From positions 341,282 through 405,281 of the forward strand of contig JAEURQ010000003.1 in NCBI GenBank assembly GCA_016788425.1: DNA of 64,000 bases, written 5' to 3'. Positions 35,284 to 43,815 of this stretch are shown here, piece after piece. This DNA comes from Chthonomonas sp. (lineage in GTDB: Bacteria > Armatimonadota > Fimbriimonadia > Fimbriimonadales > Fimbriimonadaceae). Each line of letters opens with the position of its first letter. The first letter of the stretch is position 1. Both the position numbers and the translations under genes were made by a program. Below the pieces are notes generated by a model. The model did not search any database and was not told where the DNA came from. It saw only the letters and a list, made by a program, of their open reading frames with translations.

Positions 35284-36042
35284 ATGCAACTGAATCAGCA
35301 CAAAATGGTGTATTCATTGATGATGCGCAACAAAGTTTTGTTTATGGTTGTCGCGAGTGTGTTGACCAGTCTCTCCCTCACCGGTTGTAAAGCCGTAAAG
35401 GACCAGCTTTCCAAGGACATGGATCGCCCGACGCAGCCCACGACCGAGGCGGTCGCGGCGGACGTGTATCTCGACCTGAGCGGCTCGACGAATTCGTTGC
35501 GAGCGCCAATTGCGACGCTGATTAAGGACGTGCTCGACACGCACCCGAAAACCATGCGGGTGAACTACTCAACGTTCAACAAGGACGTTCGCGAACTCGG
35601 CAACACGCTGAACGCGGGGACCTATCTGGACGAGATGGGCGCACAGTGGGAGGCTCTGCCCAAGGCCGAACCGCGCGGTACCCTGCTCGGCGGCGTGTTT
35701 GAGCACGCGGCCAAGGTCGCGCGCCGCGATACGAGCATCAAGCGCATCGTGGTCATCGGTACCGACGGCGGGTTTGAAGACAACATGCAGCAAGTGTTCA
35801 ACGGGCTGGAAAGCCTGGTGCAAGCCGGCAACCTGCAGATGATCGTGTTTGTCGGTGTTCAGCCGGGCAACTCGGCCAAGCTCAACAAGCTTAGCGAGAT
35901 TGCCGACTACGCGAAGAACCTGCGCACGGAGTTTCCCGTCCAGGTTGTCAACGTGCTCCTTTCGCAAAACTCGGTCGCGATTGCCGATGCGCAGCGCGGG
36001 ATTAAGGAGCTAATGGAGCCAGCAGCCAATGGCAGTAAGTGA
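35284..36042 (+). CDS. VWA-like lipoprotein, first gene of a four-gene operon
   Basis: The 252 residues have a leader ending in the lipobox LTGC (C35), so the protein is a membrane-anchored lipoprotein. The rest is VWA-like: VYLDLSGST gives metal-site residues D64, S66 and S68, RGTLLGG gives T133, and VIGTDGG gives D161. Such domains bind a metal ion and partner proteins. The family is not one I recognise beyond the fold. It overlaps the next gene by 14 bases. An internal ATG near 35308-35323 is a possible alternative start, because GGGAG lies only 3 bases before ATG 35284. Confidence 0.75.
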   Translation: MQLNQHKMVYSLMMRNKVLFMVVASVLTSLSLTGCKAVKDQLSKDMDRPTQPTTEAVAADVYLDLSGSTNSLRAPIATLIKDVLDTHPKTMRVNYSTFNKDVRELGNTLNAGTYLDEMGAQWEALPKAEPRGTLLGGVFEHAAKVARRDTSIKRIVVIGTDGGFEDNMQQVFNGLESLVQAGNLQMIVFVGVQPGNSAKLNKLSEIADYAKNLRTEFPVQVVNVLLSQNSVAIADAQRGIKELMEPAANGSK

Positions 36043-37153
36043 TTTTCGAAACAGTCTAGGGGCGTCGCGCGCGATCAGTGCGCCCGATCCCGCGCAGCAG
36101 GGTGCCTTTGAGCAGCCGACGATCGTCTCGTCGGAGCAGGAAGAACACCTTGCTCAAGAACTCGCGACGGAACTCGGCGAGAAGGGTTTTAACACCCGGC
36201 AAGCCGCCGAGGCGGTCGGCTACTGGCGAGCCTACGCCGACCAAACTCGCGCCTGGAGCAGCTCCGTGGCCGCGCTCCGCGCGGCGGAGGAAGTTGGTGA
36301 CGGGTTCCGCGCCCGGGCAACGGCGTTCATGGCCGCTTGTCGACGACAAAACGTGCGGTTCCGCACGCCGCGCGTGCTCAACGATCGCGCGATTGAAGAC
36401 GTGCTGCTGCGCGCGACCAAGAAGCACGACAAAACCACGATGAAGGTGGCGGGCGGTATGTTTGGCCTCGTCGTGGCGATTATGCTGAAGGCATACCTCC
36501 TGCTTCCGGTCGCGAACACGTTTTTGGGCAAGCTGCTCGGGCCGGGAAACACAATCACCAAAGGCACGTTTAGCTTCGCGCTGGCTTGTGTGATCGCTTA
36601 TTCGATTACCTACGCAATGCGCTTCCTCATGCAGTTGGTCGTGCACATGAACGCGGGTGACGCGATTAAGCCGACCCGAAACCTCGGAGAGTTGCTGACG
36701 ACTCGCGCCAACAAGGCGATTGTGTTCGCTGTTGGCTTCATGTTCATCATGGTCATCTACAGTTTTCTGCGTTACGACGTGGGGACGGCGGAGGCGGATG
36801 GTGGCGCGTTCTCGGCGTTTGGCCTGAACTTCCTCTTCCTCATCATCGTGATCGTGTACGAACTCGCGGTGGCTTATCGAACGGCGTACTTCCAGATTAA
36901 TGGTAAGCCCGAAATTGCGGACGACCTGATCGAAAAGTTCAACGTCGCCATGGAGCGCTGGCACGACGAGGAAGACCTCGGCAAGCTGCGCACGCTCGTG
37001 TTGCTCAACCAGCAACGCTGGGCAGACTTTATGCGGCAACTCGACGCCGGCATGTTCGAAGGCAAGAAGTCGGTTGAGAACCGCGCGAACGCGCTCAACC
37101 GTATGCGTGGCACCAAGACCAACGTTGTCTCCGTATTCGGGCCGAAGAAATGA
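36029..37153 (+). CDS. Four-span membrane protein, second gene of the operon
   Basis: The 374 residues begin with a soluble, charged N-terminal part (1-135), then membrane spans at about 139-160, 180-205, 229-247 and 261-283, then a charged soluble C-terminus (DEEDLGKLRTLVLLNQQRWADFM). No known motif was found. It overlaps both neighbours (14 bases upstream, ATGA 4 bases downstream), so co-translation and complex formation with the two VWA-like proteins are likely. Its function is unknown. Confidence 0.72.
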   Translation: MAVSDFRNSLGASRAISAPDPAQQGAFEQPTIVSSEQEEHLAQELATELGEKGFNTRQAAEAVGYWRAYADQTRAWSSSVAALRAAEEVGDGFRARATAFMAACRRQNVRFRTPRVLNDRAIEDVLLRATKKHDKTTMKVAGGMFGLVVAIMLKAYLLLPVANTFLGKLLGPGNTITKGTFSFALACVIAYSITYAMRFLMQLVVHMNAGDAIKPTRNLGELLTTRANKAIVFAVGFMFIMVIYSFLRYDVGTAEADGGAFSAFGLNFLFLIIVIVYELAVAYRTAYFQINGKPEIADDLIEKFNVAMERWHDEEDLGKLRTLVLLNQQRWADFMRQLDAGMFEGKKSVENRANALNRMRGTKTNVVSVFGPKK

Positions 37154-38256
37154 GCCGCTGGCTGACCATCCTCGCGATAGTGCTTTCGTCGGCGTTGCTC
37201 GTCGGCGCGACGCTCAGCCTCACCGGGCCTACCGTTTTGGCGCAGGAAAGCCGTGAAGGCGTGCTGCTCCCGCGGGTCGAAGCGCCCAAGGTTGAGCGGG
37301 TGACCGAGGATGAACAGCCCGTGGAACAGGTGAAGCGCGAGACGTTCCGGCGGGAAGAGGAATTCAACATTCGCGTGCCGTACGCGTTGGAGCCTGATTC
37401 GTTTATTGCGGTCACGCCCGGCTTGGTCATCGAACGACAGCAGTTGGAGCCGATTTATCTGGAGCGTTCCGACGAGGTGCGGCCGATTTCCATGGCGCTG
37501 ATTCTTGACAACTCGTGGAGCATGATCCGCGTGAATCCGCGCAACGGCGAGCCGCCGCAAGACCCCAAATATATGCGTTTGGACGCGGCCCGCAACCTCA
37601 TGGGCAAGCTCCGCGAAAAGGACCAAGTCACCTTGGGCGTGTTCCCGCCGCGACGCAGTGTCGTGCCCGTGGATTACCCGCCGGTTGATCCGCCGCTGGA
37701 GCAAGTTGCGTATCGCTCGAAACCGTCGGAAGTCAGCAAGGCCCTTGAGCTGTTGCGCGGCGAAGAGAACGGCACGACGCCGCTGTACCGCGGCATTCAG
37801 CGCGGGATTGAGGTCGCCAACGGCGTCGCGGGAAATCGCCCGATCGTGGTTGCGCTCACCGATGGCAAGGACACCGAGGAGATTCCTGGGACGTTCTCGT
37901 CAGTGATCGAAACCATCAAGGCTCACCCCGAAACGAAGCTCTACATCATCGCGCTGGGCGAAGGCGCGGACGTGCCGCTTCTGCAGCAACTCACCAAGAA
38001 CATCATCAAGGTGGACGACTCGGCGAACCTGCGGCTGGCCTTCGACCAGATTCAACGCGACTTGAGTAAGGACCTGATCGGCACGCACGTGCGGCTTCGA
38101 TTCCGCCGCGTGGACAAGGATTTCGCCGATGGCGAATCGCTCCGTGTGCGCTACAAAGTCGGGGCGAAGGTCAAGGATTATGACGTCGTGCTCGGCACGC
38201 CGGTCACTCCGCTGACCGGTGGGACCAAACCTGAGATGCCGAAGGTGGCCAAGTGA
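37150..38256 (+). CDS. VWA-domain protein, third gene of the operon
   Basis: The 368 residues have a membrane anchor or signal segment (about 4-31) followed by a VWA domain. ALILDNSWSM carries D120, S122 and S124, NGTTPLYRGI has T210, and VALTDGKD has D238, so the metal site is complete. After the domain, the C-terminus has KVGAKVKDYDVV and a Pro/Lys-rich end. It likely faces the periplasm. Start ATG overlaps the preceding stop by 4 bases, and the next gene begins at GTG over this stop (GTGA). Confidence 0.85.
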   Translation: MSRWLTILAIVLSSALLVGATLSLTGPTVLAQESREGVLLPRVEAPKVERVTEDEQPVEQVKRETFRREEEFNIRVPYALEPDSFIAVTPGLVIERQQLEPIYLERSDEVRPISMALILDNSWSMIRVNPRNGEPPQDPKYMRLDAARNLMGKLREKDQVTLGVFPPRRSVVPVDYPPVDPPLEQVAYRSKPSEVSKALELLRGEENGTTPLYRGIQRGIEVANGVAGNRPIVVALTDGKDTEEIPGTFSSVIETIKAHPETKLYIIALGEGADVPLLQQLTKNIIKVDDSANLRLAFDQIQRDLSKDLIGTHVRLRFRRVDKDFADGESLRVRYKVGAKVKDYDVVLGTPVTPLTGGTKPEMPKVAK

Positions 38257-38759
38257 TTTACGCCAAGCACGTGGTGTATCTGGGCCTGGTGCTCGCGATT
38301 GCGCCCTGGCTCGGACGGGCGTTGGTCAACCTCTATTTGGAACGTTTTCGCCTGAGTCCGGTGCCCGCGACGTGGGTGTTGCTGGTGGGCTCCATCACCG
38401 TTGGGTTCGGGTTGCCGCTGCTGGGTCAAGGCGTTTTTGACCTACTTTCCACCCAGACCACGCTGCAAAGCCTGGTCGCAAGAATGATTGCGCTGGGCGT
38501 GGTGGGCCTGCTGTTTGGCGTGCTCATCGGGCTACAACCCTACATGCACTTTTGGCGGGCGATGCTTCTCGGCGTGATTGCCGGAGTTGGGTGCGCCTGG
38601 CTGTATAGCGTGTTGCCCGCAGAATGGTGGAGCCTGGTGATCTACGCGACCGTGCTTGCCGGGTTACCTCTCTTGAGTTTTGAGGCACCCAACAAGTCGG
38701 GGCAAATTCGGGTTCGGGCGAGTCGGCGGAATTCGCCGATGCGCGGCCTTTGGCACTAG
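38253..38759 (+). CDS. Multi-span membrane protein, fourth gene of the operon
   Basis: The 168 residues have about four membrane spans: LGLVLAIAPWLGRALVNLYL, then VPATWVLLVGSITVGFGLPLL, then MIALGVVGLLFGVLIGL, then the segment from MLLGVIAGVGCAWLY onward. The short basic tail is RVRASRRNS. Start is GTG within the preceding stop. I do not recognise it; it is the last gene of the overlapping set beginning at 35284. Its stop shares CTAG with the converging HTH gene. Confidence 0.68.
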   Translation: MIYAKHVVYLGLVLAIAPWLGRALVNLYLERFRLSPVPATWVLLVGSITVGFGLPLLGQGVFDLLSTQTTLQSLVARMIALGVVGLLFGVLIGLQPYMHFWRAMLLGVIAGVGCAWLYSVLPAEWWSLVIYATVLAGLPLLSFEAPNKSGQIRVRASRRNSPMRGLWH

Positions 38760-39334
38760 TCGCGGATATCGCGACCGTGCTCTTCGACAAACTTTGCGAC
38801 GCCGCTGAGGCGGAATCGGCGTTGACCACCCTTGGTGCGGTGGTGTCCTAGCCAACCGCGATTGGTGTAGCGGCGCACCGTGGCCGGGCAGACGCCCAGA
38901 ATGCGGCTCACTTCTTCGAGTGTGAGTTCAGGGTCAAGCAGGCGCTCAATGAGTTCGGCTCGGGTTTCCTTGAACTCGCCACGATAGTAGTTGGCGGTGA
39001 CCGAGTCGTTGAAATTCGACTGCAGGAAGTTGATGATCTTCGGCAAGTGCGACCAAAGGCGTTGCGTTTCGGTGTTCAGGCTTTCGCTGGCGGCATCCTT
39101 GGCCTTGACGCGGCGGGGACGCGGCGCGCTGAGGGCTCGCTTGCTTTCAGTCGTTGCTCGTGGAGCGTGCCCATTTCTCGAGGCCGCATCCTTTTCCATC
39201 ACGGCCGTGCGCGACGGCGTGGGCTTGGTATCGGAAAATGCGTTCTCGATATAGGCGACCGGATCAAAATCTCCGGCGGCTCCCCCCTTATCGGTCGTTT
39301 GACTCACGACATTTATTGTACTTAACCGAGGCAC
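38756..39334 (-). CDS. MerR/excisionase-type helix-turn-helix DNA-binding protein
   Basis: The 192 residues have a long low-complexity N-terminal part (about 1-125, Ala/Lys/Arg-rich) and a C-terminal winged helix-turn-helix: LTLEEVSRILGVCPATVRRYTNRGWL and GGQRRFRLSGVAKFVEE. The pattern matches the DNA-binding half of MerR/helix-turn-helix type 17 domains, without a ligand-binding dimer part. It faces the VWA operon tail-to-tail and so is not clearly its regulator. It may regulate queA downstream or act elsewhere. Confidence 0.82.
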   Translation of the reverse strand: MPRLSTINVVSQTTDKGGAAGDFDPVAYIENAFSDTKPTPSRTAVMEKDAASRNGHAPRATTESKRALSAPRPRRVKAKDAASESLNTETQRLWSHLPKIINFLQSNFNDSVTANYYRGEFKETRAELIERLLDPELTLEEVSRILGVCPATVRRYTNRGWLGHHRTKGGQRRFRLSGVAKFVEEHGRDIRD

Positions 39335-39362
39335 CTCCCTGTCGGCACCTCAGGCCGAAAAG

Positions 39363-40379
39363 TCACGAATTTGCGATAAACATGCAATCTCCGAAGCTAA
39401 GAAAACGGTAGCGTTCGGCGATCGCGTGGCGGTACGCGGCCATCAGCGGATCGCGGCCGGTCATCGCGGCGAGCATCAGCAGCATGGTGGTGCGCGGCAT
39501 GTGGAAGTTGGTCAGCATCCCTTGCACGACTCGCCATTCGTAGCCGGGAGCGATGCAAATGCGGGTGAGTTGCTCGCCGGATTGAACCTGCCCATTGGCG
39601 TCGGCGAAGGACTCCAACGTGCGCACGGAAGTGGTGCCGACGGCGATGCAACGCCCGGTGCGTTGGTTGATGAGTTGGGCTGCTTCGTCGGAGATCGTGC
39701 AGACCTCGCCGTGCATTTCGTGGTCGCGGATGTCGTCCACCATCACGGGGCGAAAAGTGTCCACGCCAACCTCAAGGTTGACTTCCACTCGCTGGATGCC
39801 TTTGCGCTGGATCTCGGCGAGAATCTCGGGCGTAAAGTGGAGCCCGGCGGTGGGCGCGGCGCTGCTTTCGCCGTGCGAGTTGAACACGGTTTGGTATCGC
39901 TCGCGCTCCGTTAGTTTTTGGGTGATATAGGGCGGTAACGGCACGACCCCGGTTTGCAGAGCGGCGGCCACCGACTCGTCATCGGGGAATTCGAGCACGC
40001 GAAACGAGGTGCCTTCTTCGGCCACCACGGTTGCCTGGAAGCCGCCGTCAAAGTGGACCGTCGTGCCCACAGTCAAGCGCTTGGCGGGCTTCACCATCGC
40101 GCGGTATTGGCGCGATGTTAACCGTTTGGTGAGTAATACTTCACAAGCCCCGCCCGTGGCTCGTCGCCCGAAAAGCCGCACCGCCGAGACGCGTGTGTTG
40201 TTGACCACGAGCACGTCGCCGGGATGCAACAGATTTACCAAGTCGCGAAAGTGTCGGTCGGCTAGTTCACCGGTGGCGCGGTCGAGACATAGCATGCGCG
40301 AGGCGGCGCGGTCCGCGAGCGGCTCCTGCGCGATCAACTCCTCGGGAAGCTCGAAATCGTAGTCGGCGAGCCTGGTCAG
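39363..40379 (-). CDS. queA: S-adenosylmethionine:tRNA ribosyltransferase-isomerase QueA
   Basis: The protein is QueA, which adds the cyclopentene-diol moiety to preQ1 in tRNA during queuosine synthesis. It shows DVLVVNNTRVSAVRLFGRR, SSAAPTAGLHFTPEIL, VEVNLEVGVDTFRPV and FHMPRTTMLLML. The family N-terminus (DYDFELPEELIAQEPL) extends upstream of the TTG at 40337. The only suitable codon is a CTG at 40379, which overlaps the HAD gene stop as CTGA and has GGGAG (40387-40391) seven bases before it. I therefore place the start there, giving about 338 residues. Starts other than CTG/TTG are not available. Confidence 0.93.
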   Translation of the reverse strand: MTRLADYDFELPEELIAQEPLADRAASRMLCLDRATGELADRHFRDLVNLLHPGDVLVVNNTRVSAVRLFGRRATGGACEVLLTKRLTSRQYRAMVKPAKRLTVGTTVHFDGGFQATVVAEEGTSFRVLEFPDDESVAAALQTGVVPLPPYITQKLTERERYQTVFNSHGESSAAPTAGLHFTPEILAEIQRKGIQRVEVNLEVGVDTFRPVMVDDIRDHEMHGEVCTISDEAAQLINQRTGRCIAVGTTSVRTLESFADANGQVQSGEQLTRICIAPGYEWRVVQGMLTNFHMPRTTMLLMLAAMTGRDPLMAAYRHAIAERYRFLSFGDCMFIANS

Positions 40380-41068
40380 AGGAGCGCTCCCAGCCGGTGG
40401 ATGTACGCGCCCTCGCTTTCGGTGAGGCTGTGATCGAGAATCCGCGCCTCCATCCCCGCCGACTTCGCCCCGTGGTAGTCGTCCAGCGGGTTGTCGCCCA
40501 CGTGCAGAACGTCGGCGGCGGGCACGCCCAGCTTGTCCAGCAGAATCTCAAAGATCAGGGGTTCGGGCTTTTCGACGCCTTCTTCCAGGCTCGCGATCAC
40601 GACGTCAAAGTACTGCGTGAGGTCTTGGGCGGCAAGCACGCGGTGCAGCGATTGGTCCCAGTTGCTGAGCACGGCGAGTTTGTAGCCGCGCTTTTTGAGC
40701 TCGATCAGCGTGGATTCGGTGTCCGGATACTTGCGGAACACGTCGCCTCCCGCCGAAAAGAGTCGCTGGCGCGCATGCGCCATGATCGGCGCGACGTCGG
40801 CGGTGATGCCGAGTTCGCTGAGCCAACGCCGGGTGAGGTCGTTCCAGAATCGGTCGCAAGTCGCTGCGTCGCGGGTGAGATTGAGCTCGCGAAACTCGGG
40901 CCATGCGCGGCGGACCATTGAGGTGTAAAGGTCAATCCCCCGCTCGCGATCGAACTCAACGCCGCATTGCTCGGCGCATTCGGCGGCGAACCGGCTGGAG
41001 TCCCAATTGTCCTCCAACAGCGTCATGCTGCAGTCAAACGAAATTGCTTGGATATTTTCGGGGATCAT
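40376..41068 (-). CDS. HAD-family hydrolase
   Basis: The 230 residues have motif I FDCSMTLLE (nucleophile D12, but Ser instead of the second Asp), motif II LAVLSNWD, motif III KPEPLIF and motif IV HVGDNPLDDYHGAK. A helical cap separates motifs I and II. It probably hydrolyses a small phosphate ester, or acts as a phosphonatase-like enzyme, since some HAD branches replace the second Asp. The substrate is unknown. It is coupled to queA downstream by a CTGA overlap. Confidence 0.9.
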   Translation of the reverse strand: MIPENIQAISFDCSMTLLEDNWDSSRFAAECAEQCGVEFDRERGIDLYTSMVRRAWPEFRELNLTRDAATCDRFWNDLTRRWLSELGITADVAPIMAHARQRLFSAGGDVFRKYPDTESTLIELKKRGYKLAVLSNWDQSLHRVLAAQDLTQYFDVVIASLEEGVEKPEPLIFEILLDKLGVPAADVLHVGDNPLDDYHGAKSAGMEARILDHSLTESEGAYIHRLGALL

Positions 41069-41118
41069 TGATCGTTTAATAGTGTGACATCCGGACTTGC
41101 GCCAGATGGGAGATTGCT

Positions 41119-41841
41119 TTGACCAGAACCAGTAGCCGAATTTTTGCCACGTTGGCCCTTGCCAGCCTCACCGCCGCCAGCATGGCGCAAGCCGAACCGC
41201 TCAGCTTTAAGCGCACGGTGACCGAAGGCGCGACGACCAAATACAAACTTCAGGTCGCGCTCGAAATCCAAGGCAACGCGATTGAGATCACGGCGAACAT
41301 CACCGAGAAGATCGTGAAGGTCGAAAAGGACGGCTCGTACTCGGTGGAGAGCCTGGAATCCGACATGGAACTCAAGATGGGCGGGCAATCGTTCCCGACC
41401 GACGAAGGCGATTCCAAGCCGCGAACCACGAAATATTCCGCCGCTGGTGTGCCCTTAGAAATGCTGGGCTCGGATGACGACACCACGCCAGAGTCGGCTC
41501 GCCTTGAGTTTCTGAACATCATTGACCTGCCCGCCGAGGCCAAGAAACTGGGCGATAAGTGGTCGAGCCTCATCAAGCCGGCCGACAAGTTCAAGGCCGA
41601 AACCGTGAAGTCCGACTACGAGTTTGTGCGCACCGAAAAGGTGGGCGCATGGGATACCGCAGTCGTCGTCGCGACCACGAAGGAGCAGGCCGGCGACAAG
41701 CCTGCCGAATCCAAAAAGACGATGTGGCTCGACACCAAGGACTTTTCGCTCGTGAAGATTGAGGCCAAACTCACCAACGCACCGCTACCGGGAATGCCCG
41801 ACCCGGTGGACATGACCATCTCCATCACGCGTCAACCGTAA
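41119..41841 (+). CDS. Secreted protein, first of three tandem paralogues
   Basis: The 240 residues start at TTG 41119 with GGGAG about 7 bases upstream, and have a signal peptide (about 1-26). The body begins with the shared pattern KRTVTEGATTKYKLQ and continues EITANITEKIVKVEKDGSYSVE and later LGDKWSSLI and VGAWDTAVVVATTKE. The same layout is repeated in the next two genes, suggesting local duplication. It is a beta-rich envelope protein. Possible membership in a DUF6263-like family cannot be confirmed here. Confidence 0.78.
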   Translation: MTRTSSRIFATLALASLTAASMAQAEPLSFKRTVTEGATTKYKLQVALEIQGNAIEITANITEKIVKVEKDGSYSVESLESDMELKMGGQSFPTDEGDSKPRTTKYSAAGVPLEMLGSDDDTTPESARLEFLNIIDLPAEAKKLGDKWSSLIKPADKFKAETVKSDYEFVRTEKVGAWDTAVVVATTKEQAGDKPAESKKTMWLDTKDFSLVKIEAKLTNAPLPGMPDPVDMTISITRQP

Positions 41842-42518
41842 TGCTCGCCGCCGCCGTTCTCGTTGTTAGCCTGCTGAACCCCGCTCAAGAGGTTCAGCTT
41901 CATCGCCGCGCCAAAATTGGTGACAAGGCGACCTACGCGCTGACGATGTCATTCAAGTCGAATGGCAGCGACGTCAAGCTGACGGGGACGGCGCGCGAGG
42001 AAGTCACTCGCGTCGAAGATCGCACCATCGTGACGACCCGCAACTTGGGCGACATGGTCATCGAGATCGGCGGCCGTCCGCAAAAGATCGAGGACACGTC
42101 GCAGGTGCGAATTGTCCAGCTTGATAACGGCCAGATCGTCGATCTGATTCGCGACAAGCGCAAGAGCGAGGACTTCCGCATGGCGAATCTCTCGCAGATC
42201 GTCGTGCCGTACTCGGGCCTTGCCAAAGGCAGCAAGTGGAAGGTTGACCTGAACGCCAACGCGGGCACCGGGCTGCGAACGTCCATTTTGCGGTTTGAGG
42301 TGCTCGAACTGGAGACCGTGCTCGGCCAGTCCTGTGCGCAGGTGTTCCTCACCGGCGAAGAACTTGAGGGCAAGAACCCGATCAAGTCGCGCGGCTCGGT
42401 GTGGATTTCGACCAAAGACGGTCGCCTTGTCAAAAGCTCGCTGACCATTGATAACGCAGCCCTCGGTGACGGGCAAGCCGGAGTCACCGTAAAATCCGAA
42501 CAGGAATTGAAACCATGA
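41841..42518 (+). CDS. Secreted protein, second of three tandem paralogues
   Basis: The 225 residues have a short leader (about 1-18, LAAAVLVVSLLN). The body begins RRAKIGDKATYALTM and later shows LAKGSKWKVDL and a WISTKDGRLVKSSL strand, the same signature parts as its neighbours. Start ATG overlaps the preceding TAA by one base. Function is unknown; a tandem triplication is the most useful clue. Confidence 0.76.
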   Translation: MLAAAVLVVSLLNPAQEVQLHRRAKIGDKATYALTMSFKSNGSDVKLTGTAREEVTRVEDRTIVTTRNLGDMVIEIGGRPQKIEDTSQVRIVQLDNGQIVDLIRDKRKSEDFRMANLSQIVVPYSGLAKGSKWKVDLNANAGTGLRTSILRFEVLELETVLGQSCAQVFLTGEELEGKNPIKSRGSVWISTKDGRLVKSSLTIDNAALGDGQAGVTVKSEQELKP

Positions 42519-43216
42519 AAACCCGATTGATGTTGCCGCTTCTGCTGGTTTTGGTCGCGCCGCTGGCGATGGCCGACCAAAAGTACGATCTCGCCCGCAA
42601 GGCCAAGGTCGGCGATACGTCGAAGCAGAAAATCGTGATGAAGATGCCGTTCGAGGGCGAGTCGTTTGAGTACACGATGCACGAAACGGCGAAGGTCGTG
42701 AAGGTCGAAGAGGACGGCACGGTCGAGCTGGAGCAGGTCACCGAATACGTGAAGCTGATTACCGGCGGTGAGACGATTGACCTGACTACCGAAGAACTTG
42801 AGCCGGAAAAGGCGACCGAAAAGTACGCGAAGAATGGCAAGTTCCTCAGCGCCGAAGACATGGACGGCGACGATACGATTTTCCGAATTCACCATTTGGT
42901 TGACTTCATCCGCCCTGATAAGGTCGTGGGCAAAGGCGACGAGTGGACGTTCGAGTTCGACACCAAGGATCGCAGCGGCGCGAAGTCGGGCGCGGCCAAG
43001 TTTAAGTTCGCAGAGGTCGAAAAGGTGGGCTCGTTCGAGTGCGCCAAGGTCACGTTTAGTGCCGAGGAAAAGGAAGGCGACAAACCCGCGACCAGCGAGG
43101 GCACCTATTGGATTCGTTTGAGCGATGGCGCGATGATCAAGGGCGAAGTGAAGTGCAAAAACTTTCCCGACGAGGAGCCAACCGACGCTGAACTCACGTT
43201 CGAGCTTATGCCCTAA
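42515..43216 (+). CDS. Secreted protein, third of three tandem paralogues
   Basis: The 233 residues have a signal peptide (MKTRLMLPLLLVLVAPLAMA). Their body, LARKAKVGDTSKQKIVM ... FEYTMHETAKVVKVEEDGTVELEQV ... VVGKGDEWTFEF ... GSFECAKVTFSAEE ... YWIRLSDGAMIKGEV, aligns part by part with the two genes before it. Acidic residues are abundant. The start overlaps the second gene's stop (ATGA), so all three are translated in series. The stop shares CTAA with tdk. Confidence 0.78.
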   Translation: MKTRLMLPLLLVLVAPLAMADQKYDLARKAKVGDTSKQKIVMKMPFEGESFEYTMHETAKVVKVEEDGTVELEQVTEYVKLITGGETIDLTTEELEPEKATEKYAKNGKFLSAEDMDGDDTIFRIHHLVDFIRPDKVVGKGDEWTFEFDTKDRSGAKSGAAKFKFAEVEKVGSFECAKVTFSAEEKEGDKPATSEGTYWIRLSDGAMIKGEVKCKNFPDEEPTDAELTFELMP

Positions 43217-43815
43217 CGGCGCTTGCTAATCTTAAACTTACTCTTGGGCGCGCCGCGGATTTCGAAGCAGTTGCGGCAGCGCGCCTCGTAGGCTTCGGTC
43301 GCCCCAATGAGCACCACCGGGTCGTTCCACTGGGCCGGTTTGCCCTCGATCATGCGGTAGGTGTGGCTGGCGGGCGCGCCGCAGCTCAGGCAGATGGCGC
43401 GCAGCTTCACGACCTCGTCGGCCACCGCCATAAGGTGCCCCATCGGTCCAAACGGCTGACGCCGAAAATCTTGATCCAGACCGCCGACGATGACCTGCCG
43501 CCCGCGATCGGCGAGCTCGACGCACAGGTCAATCACGGTGTTATCGAAGAACTGCACTTCTTCGATGATCACGATCTCGGTTTCGGGGCGGATGCGGCTG
43601 GCCAAGTCGGCCACGCTAGAGACTGCCTCGGCCTCGTGACGCACGTTCATGTGCGTGACCACCATGCTCTCGTCGTAGCGATTATCGAGGCTGGGCTTAA
43701 ACACCTGAACGGCCTTTTTGCCATAGAGCGCGCGGCGGGCGCGGCGGATGAGCTCTTCCGATTTTCCAGCGTACATGCTTCCGCAAATGACGGTAAGCGA
43801 GCCCGAAGCCTTCAA
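43213..43815 (-). CDS. tdk: Thymidine kinase
   Basis: The 200 residues have the P-loop GSMYAGKSEE (12-21), the lasso-adjacent EEVQFFD and GGLDQDFRRQPFG, and two zinc pairs (CLSC and CRNC). This is the type II thymidine kinase that phosphorylates thymidine for salvage. It overlaps the FmdB-type gene upstream by 4 bases on the same strand. Confidence 0.97.
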   Translation of the reverse strand: MKASGSLTVICGSMYAGKSEELIRRARRALYGKKAVQVFKPSLDNRYDESMVVTHMNVRHEAEAVSSVADLASRIRPETEIVIIEEVQFFDNTVIDLCVELADRGRQVIVGGLDQDFRRQPFGPMGHLMAVADEVVKLRAICLSCGAPASHTYRMIEGKPAQWNDPVVLIGATEAYEARCRNCFEIRGAPKSKFKISKRR

